NCBI GenBank assembly: GCA_023434425.1
Contig: JAEYSS010000040.1
Location: 1 to 11,245, forward strand
Reading direction: 5' to 3'
Origin: Pseudomonadota bacterium
GTDB lineage: Bacteria > Pseudomonadota > Alphaproteobacteria > Ferrovibrionales > Ferrovibrionaceae
DNA: 11,245 bases
The translations under genes were made by a program, and so were the position numbers. Below, piece by piece: positions 1 through 6,995 of the stretch (its first letter is position 1; each line of letters opens with the position of its first letter). The notes below the pieces were generated by a model that was not told the origin of the DNA, made no database searches, and saw only the letters and a list, made by a program, of their open reading frames with translations.

Positions 1-542
1 TGATCTCCAACGGCTGGCATGTCTGGGTTGCCCTGCCGGCCCGGACTGGCCGCGACGAGACGGACTGGAGCACCTGGCTGGCCCGGAGCAGCCTGGCCGA
101 ACGGCTTGGCGAGGGCGATTATGTCGCCTTCGGCTGGGGCGACCGGGATTTTTACCTGAATACCCGCCGGCCGGTCGATTTCCAGCCCGGTCTGGCGCTG
201 GCGGCCCTGCTGGGGCGCGGACCGGCCGCCATGCATGTGATGCGGGTGCCAGAGGCCGCATTGACCGGAACGGGGCTGAAAACCCGGCGGCTCGAGGTGG
301 ATGCCCTGCAGTATCACGCGCTGGCCGCGTATATCCAGACCGGCTTTGCCCCCGGCGACGACGGCCGGCCGCAGCCCCTGACCGAGCCCGGATTCGCCCT
401 CGATGACGCGTTTTTCGAGGCTACCGGCCGCTACAGCCCGTTCCGGACCTGCAACGAATGGATCGGTGCCGGCCTGCGCGCCGCGGGGCTGGAGGCCGGC
501 TGGTGGACCCCCTTCCCCTACGGGCTGATGCAGGGGGCCTGA
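1..542 (+). CDS. DUF2459 / TIGR02117 family protein, 3' part
   Basis: This is the C-terminal part of a conserved protein of unknown function; the 5' end lies before the window and the reading frame is in phase from base 3. About 179 residues are visible, against a usual family length of somewhat over 200, so little is missing. The family signatures are a start matching SNGWHVWVALP, then YVAFGWGDRDFYLNT in the middle, then TCNEWIGAGLRAAGL and WTPFPYGL near the end. TIGR02117 describes such proteins as often found near urease genes, but no urease gene is seen here and the biochemical role is unknown. The family is usually secreted or membrane-anchored; the N-terminus that would show this is outside the window. 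It runs in the same direction as gap but is separated from it by 137 bases, so co-transcription is uncertain. Confidence 0.85.
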   Translation, partial: ISNGWHVWVALPARTGRDETDWSTWLARSSLAERLGEGDYVAFGWGDRDFYLNTRRPVDFQPGLALAALLGRGPAAMHVMRVPEAALTGTGLKTRRLEVDALQYHALAAYIQTGFAPGDDGRPQPLTEPGFALDDAFFEATGRYSPFRTCNEWIGAGLRAAGLEAGWWTPFPYGLMQGA

Positions 543-679
543 AATGGTGGCCGTGATATCGCCGTGCTCGTCTTGCGACTCACCCACAAAGGGGCTAAAC
601 CCAGCCCCGAAAAAGGACGGTTATGGGCGGTTTACGCCGCCTCCCCGCTCGCCATGCCATCCCATCGGAGACCAAAAAA
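543..679 (+). other. gap upstream region with leader hairpins
   Basis: This intergenic stretch lies between the DUF2459 gene and gap. It holds a perfect 6-bp hairpin, GGGGCT (591-596) with AGCCCC (603-608) and a 6-nt loop. No T-run follows it on either strand, so it is not a convincing intrinsic terminator. A second short hairpin pairs GGCG (626-629) with CGCC (635-638). A weak promoter-like pair, TTGCGA at 573-578 with TAAACC 17 bp downstream, is possible but poor at the -10. I infer that the gap promoter is somewhere here, without being able to fix it. The ribosome-binding site GGAG is at 667-670, nine bases before the gap ATG. Confidence 0.35.
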
Positions 680-1684
680 ATGACGGTTCGGGTTGCGATT
701 AATGGTTTCGGCCGCATCGGCCGCAATGTGCTGCGCGCCATCATCGAAAGCGGCCGCACGGATATCGAAGTTGTCGGCATCAACGATCTCGGCCCGGTCG
801 AGACCAACGCGCATCTGTTCCGCTATGACAGCGTGCATGGCCGCTTCAACGGCACCGTCACCACCAAGGGCGACAGCATCGATGTGGGTCGCGGCCCGAT
901 CAAGGTGACCGCCGAGCGCGATCCGGCCAAGCTGCCCTGGAAGGAGCTGAAGGTCGACATCGCGATGGAATGCACCGGCATCTTCACCGACAAGGAGAAG
1001 GCCGCGTTGCACCTGACCGCCGGCGCGCGCAAGGTACTGGTATCGGCGCCTGCCAACAATGCCGATCTCACCGTCGTCTACGGCGTGAACCACGACCAGC
1101 TCAAGGCCGAGCATACCGTGGTCTCGAACGCGTCCTGCACCACCAACTGCCTGGCCCCGGTCGCCTTCGTGCTCGATGCCGCCATCGGTATCGAGAAGGG
1201 CTACATGACCACGATCCATGCCTATACCGGCGACCAGCCGACGCTGGACACCATGCACAAGGATCTCTATCGCGCCCGCGCCGCGGCGCTGTCGATGATC
1301 CCGACCACCACCGGCGCCGCCAAGGCTGTCGGCCTGGTGCTGCCGAACCTGAAGGGCAAGCTGGACGGTTCGTCGATCCGCGTGCCGACGCCGAATGTGT
1401 CGCTGATCGACTTCAAGTTCGTCGCCAAGAAGGCCACCACCGCTGAAGAGGTGAACGAGGCGATCAAGCGCGCCGCCGCCAACCAGCTGAAGGGCATCCT
1501 CGATACCAACGACCAGCCACTGGTCTCCAGCGACTTCAACCACAATCCGGCCAGCTCGACCTTCGACCTGAAGCAGACCCAGGTGATGGATGGCAATCTG
1601 GTGCGCGTGGTGTCGTGGTACGACAACGAATGGGGCTTCTCCAACCGCATGTCCGACACTGCGGTGGCGATGGCCAAGCTGTAA
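680..1684 (+). CDS. gap: glyceraldehyde-3-phosphate dehydrogenase, type I
   Basis: This cytosolic enzyme oxidises and phosphorylates glyceraldehyde 3-phosphate to 1,3-bisphosphoglycerate with NAD+, the reversible step that feeds phosphoglycerate kinase. The protein has 334 residues, the usual length. The Rossmann nucleotide-binding loop NGFGRIGRN is at 8-16, the active-site block SNASCTTNCLAP at 149-160 has catalytic Cys153, and His180 sits in TTIHAYTGDQ. Asp36 at the end of the second strand (GIND) fits a preference for NAD, although the residues before HKDLYRARAA are Thr-Met rather than the Leu-Pro of classic NAD-only enzymes, so cofactor choice is an inference. The ATG at 680 was chosen because the protein then begins MTVRVAINGFG, as family members do, with GGAG nine bases upstream; an in-frame ATG at 623 would add 19 unrelated residues. 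pgk follows after 14 bases, so the two are almost certainly one operon. Confidence 0.98.
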   Translation: MTVRVAINGFGRIGRNVLRAIIESGRTDIEVVGINDLGPVETNAHLFRYDSVHGRFNGTVTTKGDSIDVGRGPIKVTAERDPAKLPWKELKVDIAMECTGIFTDKEKAALHLTAGARKVLVSAPANNADLTVVYGVNHDQLKAEHTVVSNASCTTNCLAPVAFVLDAAIGIEKGYMTTIHAYTGDQPTLDTMHKDLYRARAAALSMIPTTTGAAKAVGLVLPNLKGKLDGSSIRVPTPNVSLIDFKFVAKKATTAEEVNEAIKRAAANQLKGILDTNDQPLVSSDFNHNPASSTFDLKQTQVMDGNLVRVVSWYDNEWGFSNRMSDTAVAMAKL

Positions 1685-1698
1685 GGAGCCGCAGCATT

Positions 1699-2907
1699 AT
1701 GGCCGGTTTCCGTACCCTCGATGACGTCAACGTCGCCGGTAAGACGGTGTTGACGCGGGTGGATCTGAACGTTCCGATGAAGGACGGCAAGATCACCGAC
1801 GATCTGCGCATCAGTCGCATCCTGCCCACCCTGCACGAACTGTCGCGCAAGGGTGCCAAGGTTGTGGTCCTGTCGCATTTCGGCCGTCCGGACGGCAAGC
1901 CGGTGCCGGAAATGTCGCTCAAGCCGGTGGCGGCCGCGCTCGCCACCGCGCTCGGCTCGCCCATCGCTTTCGCCGAGGACTGCATTGGCGAACCGGCGAA
2001 GTCGGCGATCGACAAGCTGAAGTCCGGCGGCGTCGTGCTGCTGGAGAATACGCGTTTCCATGCCGCGGAAGAGAAGAACGACGCGGCGCTGGCCAAAGAG
2101 ATGGCGGCGCTGGGCGACCTCTACGTCAACGATGCCTTCTCCTGCGCCCATCGCGCCCATGTCTCGACCGAGGCGCTGGCGCATCTGCTGCCGGCCTATG
2201 CCGGCCGCAACATGGAAGTGGAACTGAAGCATCTGGAAGCCGCGCTGGACAAGCCGGAGAAGCCGGTCGCGGCCGTGATCGGCGGCGCCAAGGTCTCCAC
2301 CAAGCTGGAGCTGCTCGGCAACCTGCTCGGCAAGGTCGACAAGATCATCATCGGCGGCGGCATGGCGAACACCTTCCTGTTCGCCCAGGGCCGCGAGGTG
2401 GGCAAGAGCCTGTGCGAGAAGAACCTGGCCGATACCGCGCGCGACATTCTGCGCGACGCCGTGACGCGCGGCTGCGCCATCATCCTGCCGGACGATGTCG
2501 TGGTCGCCCGCGAATTCCGCCAGGGCGCGCCCAGCAAGGTGGTGCCCGCCGAACGCGTACCGGCCGATACGATGATCCTGGATATCGGCCCGGTGGCGGC
2601 TGCCCGTCTGGGTACCATCCTGGCGGATTGCAAAACTTTGGTCTGGAACGGTCCGCTGGGCGCCTTCGAGACGCCCCCGTTTGATGCAGGGACCGTCACC
2701 GTGGCCCGCACCGCGGCAGCGCTCACCGCCTCGGGCCGCCTGCTCAGTGTGGCCGGCGGCGGCGATACGGTGGCGGCGCTGCGCCATGCGGGTGTGGCGG
2801 AAGAGTTTTCCTATGTCTCCACCGCCGGCGGCGCCTTCCTGGAATGGCTGGAAGGCAAGGAACTGCCGGGCGTGGCTGCCCTGTCGGCAACTGTGGCCGC
2901 CAAATAA
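1699..2907 (+). CDS. pgk: phosphoglycerate kinase
   Basis: This cytosolic enzyme transfers the acyl phosphate of 1,3-bisphosphoglycerate to ADP, or the reverse in gluconeogenesis or carbon fixation. The 402-residue length is normal for bacteria. Substrate-binding motifs are RVDLNVP at 20-26, HFGRP at 60-64, LLENTRFH at 114-121 and NDAFSCAHRAH at 144-154. The nucleotide-binding half shows GGAKVSTK at 195-202, GGGMANTF at 219-226, NGPLGAFE at 317-324 and AGGGDT at 352-357. The ribosome-binding site AAGGAG (1683-1688) overlaps the gap stop codon and lies ten bases before this ATG, which favours coupled translation with gap. In-frame codons upstream lie inside gap and give unrelated residues. A strong intrinsic terminator begins ten bases after the stop codon, so gap-pgk can end there as a two-gene transcript. 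Confidence 0.98.
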   Translation: MAGFRTLDDVNVAGKTVLTRVDLNVPMKDGKITDDLRISRILPTLHELSRKGAKVVVLSHFGRPDGKPVPEMSLKPVAAALATALGSPIAFAEDCIGEPAKSAIDKLKSGGVVLLENTRFHAAEEKNDAALAKEMAALGDLYVNDAFSCAHRAHVSTEALAHLLPAYAGRNMEVELKHLEAALDKPEKPVAAVIGGAKVSTKLELLGNLLGKVDKIIIGGGMANTFLFAQGREVGKSLCEKNLADTARDILRDAVTRGCAIILPDDVVVAREFRQGAPSKVVPAERVPADTMILDIGPVAAARLGTILADCKTLVWNGPLGAFETPPFDAGTVTVARTAAALTASGRLLSVAGGGDTVAALRHAGVAEEFSYVSTAGGAFLEWLEGKELPGVAALSATVAAK

Positions 2908-2916
2908 AGACGTGAT

Positions 2917-2956
2917 AAAATCCGGTCCCGACAACAGGCGGGGCCGGATTTTCGTT
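2917..2956 (+). terminator. intrinsic terminator between pgk and fba
   Basis: The arms at 2917-2930 and 2939-2952 form a 14-bp stem with a single G-U pair and an 8-nt loop (ACAACAGG). The base of the stem is AAAA/TTTT, giving the run TTTTCGTT at the 3' side. This is a textbook Rho-independent terminator for gap-pgk. Only 43 bases separate the stem from the fba ATG, so it may also work as a partial terminator that sets fba level. Confidence 0.87.
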
Positions 2957-2965
2957 ATCAACGAA
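2951..2965. repeat. 15-bp palindrome before fba
   Basis: TTCGTT-ATC-AACGAA is a perfect 6-3-6 inverted repeat. It starts in the T-run of the pgk terminator and lies 30 bases before the fba ATG. It could be a small operator, or a short hairpin in read-through RNA; I cannot decide which. Confidence 0.4.
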
Positions 2966-2995
2966 CTGAATTCGGACTATCGGGAGCTGACTGAC

Positions 2996-4033
2996 ATGGA
3001 CGTCAAAGAACTCAACAAGATCGCCAAGGGTATGGTCGCGCCGGGCAAGGGCATTCTCGCCGCCGATGAAAGCACCAGCACCATCGAGAAGCGCCTCTCC
3101 AGCATCAATGTGCCGTCGACGGAAGAGAACCGCCGCGACTATCGCGAGATGCTGTTCACCGCCGAAGGTTCGGAGAAATACATCTCCGGCGTGATCCTCT
3201 ATGACGAGACGCTGCGCCAGAAGGCCAAGGACGGCACGCCGCTGGTCGACATCCTGAACAAGCGCGGCATCATCCCGGGCATCAAGGTCGACAAGGGCAT
3301 CCAGCCGCTGCAGGGTACCAACGGCGAAAAGATCACCGAAGGTCTGGATGGTCTGGGCAAGCGCATGGCCGAATACCATCAGCTCGGCGCCCGCTTCGCC
3401 AAGTGGCGCGCGGTGCTGAACATCGACGTCGCGCTGGGCAAGCCGAGCCGTCAGGCGCTGGTGGCCAATGCCGAAGCGCTGGCACGCTATGCCGGCATCT
3501 GCCAGGCCAACAACATCGTACCGATCGTCGAGCCGGAAATCCTGATGGATGGCGACCATGATCTGGCCACCAGCTTTGCCGCCACAGAACGCACGCTGCA
3601 TGCCGTGTTCGAGCAGCTGGCGCTGCACAATGTCGTCTTCGAGGGCATGATCCTGAAGCCGGGCATGGTGATCCAGGGCGAAAGCTGCAAGAAGGCCGCC
3701 AGCATCGACGAAGTGGCCGATGCCACCGTGCAGGTGCTGAAGCGCTGCGTGCCGTCGGCGGTGCCGGGCATCGCCTTCCTGTCGGGCGGTCAGTCGGACG
3801 AGCTGGCCTCGGCCCATCTCGGCGCGATGAACGCCCGCCATCCGAACCTGCCCTGGGCGCTGACCTTCTCGTATGGCCGCGCCCTGCAGGCCCTGCCGCT
3901 GAAGCTGTGGGGCGGCAAGGCCGCCAACGTGGCGAATGCGCAGAAGGGCTACCTGCACCGCGCCCGCCTGAACGGGCTGGCCGCGCTCGGCAAGTACGAG
4001 GCCAGGCTGGAAAGCGAATTCAAGGCCGCGTAA
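2996..4033 (+). CDS. fructose-bisphosphate aldolase, class I
   Basis: This Schiff-base aldolase cleaves fructose 1,6-bisphosphate into dihydroxyacetone phosphate and glyceraldehyde 3-phosphate, and catalyses the reverse, without a metal. The 345 residues align with eukaryotic-type class I aldolases. LAADEST is at 21-27 with the active-site Asp24; Lys97 is in GIKVDKG, Lys136 in ARFAKWRAV and Glu179 in IVEPEIL. The Schiff-base Lys221 lies in ILKPGMV, SGGQSDE is at 263-269 and the phosphate-binding Arg295 is in FSYGRALQA. The C-terminus ends EFKAA and lacks the terminal tyrosine of the vertebrate enzymes. The ATG at 2996 gives the family start MDVKELNKIAKGMV and has GGGAG (2982-2986) nine bases upstream; the frame is open further 5' but that part overlaps pgk. 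It follows gap-pgk but is separated from them by a terminator, and no clear promoter is visible in the 43 bases between. Confidence 0.97.
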   Translation: MDVKELNKIAKGMVAPGKGILAADESTSTIEKRLSSINVPSTEENRRDYREMLFTAEGSEKYISGVILYDETLRQKAKDGTPLVDILNKRGIIPGIKVDKGIQPLQGTNGEKITEGLDGLGKRMAEYHQLGARFAKWRAVLNIDVALGKPSRQALVANAEALARYAGICQANNIVPIVEPEILMDGDHDLATSFAATERTLHAVFEQLALHNVVFEGMILKPGMVIQGESCKKAASIDEVADATVQVLKRCVPSAVPGIAFLSGGQSDELASAHLGAMNARHPNLPWALTFSYGRALQALPLKLWGGKAANVANAQKGYLHRARLNGLAALGKYEARLESEFKAA

Positions 4034-4050
4034 GCGACCCGCTTTTCGGT

Positions 4051-5190
4051 TTAGGGATTACGACGGCTCCGGTGGCGACACCGGGGCCGTTTCGTTGTGG
4101 TCCGGCAGATCGATTTGAGCGCACGCCATTCGTCCGGGGTGAGCAGCGGATAGCCCTTCATGGCAGCGGCATGGAACATCGCCGAACGCTCGGCGTAGGT
4201 CGGATGGCTATCCAGGAAATCGAGTTCACCTTCGTCGGCTGCAAACCGTAACATCATGTCGCCAACAGCGGTTGGATCGACGCTCATGGCCTGCAGCCAT
4301 GCAATCGCGAAACGATCCGCCTCGCGTTCCCGCTCCTGACTGTGAAAGGGAATCTTCGGGCCTGTGCTGGTCAGGGTATATCCAATCGATGGCGCCAACG
4401 TGGAGGAAAGGGCCCCGGCGGCATTCAGCAGCGCCACCGCTTCAAGCATCCCCCTGAGCCCATGCCGGCCGACACCATGACCCATTTCATGGGCAATGAC
4501 TCCAATCAGCTCTGCGTCGTTGCGGACGTAGTCGATCAGTTCGCTATATACGACTGCATATCCGCCCCCCAGGCTGCTGGCATTGACCCTGCGCCGCTGG
4601 ACAACCACGACATTCGGAGCGAGATCCGGCATCACGCCGGCGACGCTGTTGGTCAGTTTCGACAACGCTTTTAATCCGGCCGGAGTGGCGCAGAACTGTA
4701 TGCCACCACGACTCCGGTTTCTCCTGGCGATATAATTCTCGAAACTTTGCCGGCCGAATTCGCTGATATTCGCCTGCGAGACCAGCGAGGCCATTCCTTG
4801 TGACGCTTTTGGCAACAGGATGCCCGCATATCCGAGGAGCAGTATTCCGAACATCAAAAGCAGCAGCAGTGTCAGTTTGATGCTGGCGACTTCCCGCCCC
4901 TGCTTCAGCGCTCCATATTCATGCGACAGGCGATCATACATCCGCGGCGGCAACTGGAGCCGCGCGGCGCCTGTAGCGCAGCGGACGGAAAACCAGCGTC
5001 CCACCTCGCGACGACCGACCATGCGTAGTCCGCCCGCGGGCCACCGGACAACGATTTCATCGTCACTCTCAATCAGCAGTCCATCCGGCTCGATAAAAAC
5101 CGATACCGGCTGCTCCCGCGCCGTCTCGCCATCCCAGAACCGGCCGACATTAATGCGGAAGTTATCGACGAGGTCAGAAGAGGTGGGCAT
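4051..5190 (-). CDS. membrane-anchored M48 family metalloprotease
   Basis: This is a zinc-dependent peptidase of the M48 (Ste24/HtpX/BepA/OMA1) group, 379 residues from the chosen start. The zinc site HEMGH is at 234-238 and the third ligand is Glu288 in SQEREREAD (284-292); DSHPTYAERSA at 328-338 is the typical M48 tail motif. Residues 1-100 form a soluble, strand-rich domain starting near GRFWDGETAREQPV, which I believe is a recurrent N-terminal module of such proteases. A single hydrophobic segment at about 105-126 follows, so the protein is probably an inner-membrane protein with the peptidase domain on the far side. The ATG at 5190 overlaps the last 17 bases of the DUF898 gene and has only a weak ribosome-binding site (GGAT), which suggests translational coupling; the open frame goes back to 5268 but that part reads inside the DUF898 gene. 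The last residues (367-376) are encoded by the fba terminator hairpin. Substrates are unknown. Confidence 0.9.
   Translation of the reverse strand: MPTSSDLVDNFRINVGRFWDGETAREQPVSVFIEPDGLLIESDDEIVVRWPAGGLRMVGRREVGRWFSVRCATGAARLQLPPRMYDRLSHEYGALKQGREVASIKLTLLLLLMFGILLLGYAGILLPKASQGMASLVSQANISEFGRQSFENYIARRNRSRGGIQFCATPAGLKALSKLTNSVAGVMPDLAPNVVVVQRRRVNASSLGGGYAVVYSELIDYVRNDAELIGVIAHEMGHGVGRHGLRGMLEAVALLNAAGALSSTLAPSIGYTLTSTGPKIPFHSQEREREADRFAIAWLQAMSVDPTAVGDMMLRFAADEGELDFLDSHPTYAERSAMFHAAAMKGYPLLTPDEWRALKSICRTTTKRPRCRHRSRRNP
4063..4096 (+). terminator. intrinsic terminator of fba
   Basis: A 12-bp stem (4063-4074 with 4079-4090, one G-U pair) closes on the GNRA tetraloop GCGA and is followed by TTTCGTT. 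It starts 30 bases after the fba stop codon. On the opposite strand no T-run follows, so it acts in the + direction only. It lies wholly inside the 3' end of the convergent M48 gene. Confidence 0.8.
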
Positions 5191-6367
5191 GGCCGATATC
5201 CAATAAGCCTTCGCCGAAATGCGAGCGCGGCAAGCGACTTTGTGTCGTTGTCGCAATTGCCTCGGCATTATCGATAGCGGTGCTGGCGATTACCTCCTGC
5301 CACAGCGGTATCTGGACGAAACGGAACCAGATTGCACCCAGTCCGATCGAAGCGAAAAACGCGACCGCCAGGCATGCCCACACGCTCTCAACGTAGTCCA
5401 ACCGATAGAGCAGGCCGTTTTCATGCAGGTTGGAGTGCGTCAGCAGGGTCAGCGCCGCGAAGCCACAGAATGCCGGCAATATCATCCGCTGAAAAAGGCG
5501 GCGATACAGACCGGCCGGTAACCGGCAGGAAAACTGCAGCGGCCCGATATCAAGCTGGTCGAGAAGCCATTCGAGCCATACCGCGTAGAAGTAAAGCCAC
5601 ATCAGCAAGCCCCAGAACAGCGCCACCCCCACGCCATAGAGATTCATGCTGTCGCCGCGCCGGTTAACCAGATCGAACAGGTCGGCAATACCCCAGATCA
5701 ACGCCCCTGCATTGCCATCCGCCTGCCAGATCAGCCACAGGCAAAGCCCGTAAAGCGGACCAAAACAGACAAGCCAGGCACGGAGCCAGGGGCGTATCAG
5801 CTGATTTGCACGACCATGGAACTGGGCGCGGCGGTCGCCCCATATCGTATGACGGACGCGATAGCGCGCCAGATCCTCGCAGGCCCAGGGCACGCTCAAA
5901 CCGGCTGTGACACAGAAGACCGCGAACCAGATGATGTATCGGCTGGCATAGGCCCAGGGCGACCCATCCTGACCTGCGTAAATTCCACGCCACAACGTAC
6001 GCGACAGTTGGTAGCCGCGTGCGGAATAACGGCCGGCTGCTGCAAGAAATATTGCGATGAGCCACCAGCTATTGAGAACCAGCGTCGCCAGCACCGCGTC
6101 TGTATTGACGACGAAGAAGCTGCCCACGAGATATGCCAGCGGAATGTAAGCGGCAAAGGCGATGACGAAGCCGAGAAACAGCTCCCATCCCTGCCCCGTA
6201 TATTCCAGAGCATCGTCGCCAATTCTGAGGCTCGCCCAGAGATGACGACGCAGATCGGTGCGGGCCCAGAAGCGGTAGAGGCGCAGTGTCGCCACTTCCA
6301 GCAGGGCATTGCGCAGCAACAGTCTGTCCAGGCCTGCTTCGGGCTGAAAAGTAAGTTTTGCGCGCAT
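5174..6367 (-). CDS. DUF898 / YjgN-like multi-pass membrane protein
   Basis: This is a 397-residue membrane protein of unknown function. The family signature is near the N-terminus: a run from LLLRNALLEVATL into LYRFWARTDLRRHLW (30-44), then LEYTGQGWELFLGF (54-67). Hydrophobic segments follow at about 62-86, 91-111, 143-161, 197-214, 246-262, 293-310 and 328-348, so six to seven membrane spans are likely. The ATG at 6367 was preferred because GAGGG lies six bases upstream; a GTG at 6397 would add ten residues but has no good ribosome-binding site and falls in a repeat-rich operator-like region. Its 3' end overlaps the M48 protease start by 17 bases, so the two form one translational unit, and I recall such pairs in other proteobacteria. 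The shared unit suggests a joint role in the inner membrane, but no biochemical function can be read from the sequence. Base composition looks less GC-rich than in the neighbouring glycolytic genes. Confidence 0.85.
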   Translation of the reverse strand: MRAKLTFQPEAGLDRLLLRNALLEVATLRLYRFWARTDLRRHLWASLRIGDDALEYTGQGWELFLGFVIAFAAYIPLAYLVGSFFVVNTDAVLATLVLNSWWLIAIFLAAAGRYSARGYQLSRTLWRGIYAGQDGSPWAYASRYIIWFAVFCVTAGLSVPWACEDLARYRVRHTIWGDRRAQFHGRANQLIRPWLRAWLVCFGPLYGLCLWLIWQADGNAGALIWGIADLFDLVNRRGDSMNLYGVGVALFWGLLMWLYFYAVWLEWLLDQLDIGPLQFSCRLPAGLYRRLFQRMILPAFCGFAALTLLTHSNLHENGLLYRLDYVESVWACLAVAFFASIGLGAIWFRFVQIPLWQEVIASTAIDNAEAIATTTQSRLPRSHFGEGLLDIGHAHLF

Positions 6368-6390
6368 CGCACCCTCTGCATACGATTTTA

Positions 6391-6420
6391 TGTTCACATT
6401 ATGTTCTCATAATGCAGAAC
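6391..6420 (-). promoter_or_regulatory. repeat-rich probable operator/promoter of DUF898-M48
   Basis: This AT-rich stretch 24-53 bases upstream of the DUF898 ATG carries several nested symmetries. There is a perfect 7-4-7 palindrome CATTATG-TTCT-CATAATG (6397-6414), a direct repeat TGTTCNCATNA with an 11-bp period starting at 6391 and 6402, and an inverted pair GTTCT/AGAAC (6403-6407 and 6416-6420). CATAAT and CATAAA on the - strand could serve as -10 elements. The spacing of one helical turn fits a protein-binding site, but no known regulator is recognised. Confidence 0.5.
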
Positions 6421-6440
6421 AAAGCGGGACGCAGCAAGTA

Positions 6441-6473
6441 AGAAAAAAGCCCGAGCGATTTCCCGCCCGGGCT
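6441..6473 (-). terminator. intrinsic terminator of hsp20
   Basis: Read on the - strand, a 9-bp stem (arms at 6465-6473 and 6448-6456, one G-U pair) with an 8-nt loop is followed by six T residues and TT-rich sequence. It lies 40 bases after the hsp20 stop codon and separates hsp20 from the DUF898-M48 unit. Confidence 0.88.
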
Positions 6474-6512
6474 CTGGTGTACGATGTTATGCCGGCGCTG
6501 ACGCCGCCCGAC

Positions 6513-6995
6513 TTAAGCAGCCTTGGGCTGCGCCTCGATCACCGTGCCGCTGTTGACGGCCGTGTTAATCGCAATCTGGCGCGGCTTCTTGGCCTCGGGG
6601 ATCTCGCGCTTCAGCGCGATATGCAGCAGGCCATCCTTCAGCTCGGCGCCGACCACCTTCACGGTGTCGGCCAGCTCGAAGCGGCGTTCGAAGGCGCGGC
6701 GCGCAATGCCGCGGTGGAGATACGACACCTGCTCGCCATCCTGTGTCGCGGTCTGCTCGACCGCCTTGCCGGTCACGATCAGGCTGTTTTCCTTCACCGT
6801 GATGTCGAGTTCGCTCCGGTCGAAGCCGGCCACCGCCATGGTGATGCGATAGGCGTCTTCGCCACGCTTCTCGATGTTGTACGGGGGGTAGCTGGTCGCG
6901 GTCTCATCGACGCGATTGGCCAGCTCAAACAGCCGGTTCACATGATCGAAACCGACGCTGGAGCGCAGCAGGGGGGAAAGATCGAAAGCACGCAT
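6513..6995 (-). CDS. Hsp20 family small heat-shock protein (IbpA-like)
   Basis: This is an ATP-independent holdase chaperone that binds unfolding proteins in the cytosol and keeps them refoldable by DnaK/ClpB. It has 160 residues. The N-terminal arm carries RSSVGFDHVNRLFEL (11-25). The alpha-crystallin domain begins at YPPYNIEK (36-43), continues through YRITMAVAGF (49-58), LIVTGK (72-77) and LHRGIARRAFERRFEL (93-108), and ends with the GLLHIALKREIPE block (122-134). A C-terminal IAI (141-143) is the I-x-I motif used for oligomer assembly. The ATG at 6995 is preceded seven bases upstream by a perfect AAGGAGG (7003-7009). That ribosome-binding site can pair with UCAUCGCU just upstream, as in ROSE RNA thermometers, and an RpoH-type promoter lies further upstream, so both transcription and translation appear heat-controlled. 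It is a single-gene unit with its own terminator. Confidence 0.96.
   Translation of the reverse strand: MRAFDLSPLLRSSVGFDHVNRLFELANRVDETATSYPPYNIEKRGEDAYRITMAVAGFDRSELDITVKENSLIVTGKAVEQTATQDGEQVSYLHRGIARRAFERRFELADTVKVVGAELKDGLLHIALKREIPEAKKPRQIAINTAVNSGTVIEAQPKAA

Noticed and set aside
591..608. GGGGCT/AGCCCC hairpin as terminator of the DUF2459 gene
   Set aside because: The stem has only 6 bp and is followed by GAAAAAGG on + and by TTTGTGGG on -, neither a convincing T-run.
623..679. Upstream in-frame ATG extending gap by 19 residues
   Set aside because: The extra residues do not match the family, and a ribosome-binding site fits the ATG at 680, where the protein begins with the normal strand and NGFGRIGRN.
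632..1543. Long antisense open frame across gap (303 codons)
   Set aside because: It is the complement of a highly conserved gene in GC-rich DNA, with histidine/arginine/glycine-rich low-complexity translation and no family resemblance.
1267..2961. Antisense open frame of 564 codons across gap and pgk
   Set aside because: It is a shadow of two certain genes caused by GC-rich third positions, and its composition is not protein-like.
2744..3958. Antisense open frame of 404 codons across fba
   Set aside because: It is a shadow of the aldolase gene and shows no recognisable domain.
4033..4043. Short AGCG/CGCT hairpin with TTT directly after fba
   Set aside because: A 4-bp stem with a 3-nt loop is too weak; the 12-bp hairpin at 4063-4090 is the real terminator.
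5191..5268. Start of the M48 protease at 5268
   Set aside because: The added 26 residues are arginine-rich, unlike the family, and read inside the DUF898 gene in another frame.
6368..6397. GTG start at 6397 for the DUF898 protein
   Set aside because: It adds ten residues outside the family alignment and has no ribosome-binding site, whereas the ATG at 6367 has GAGGG at good spacing.
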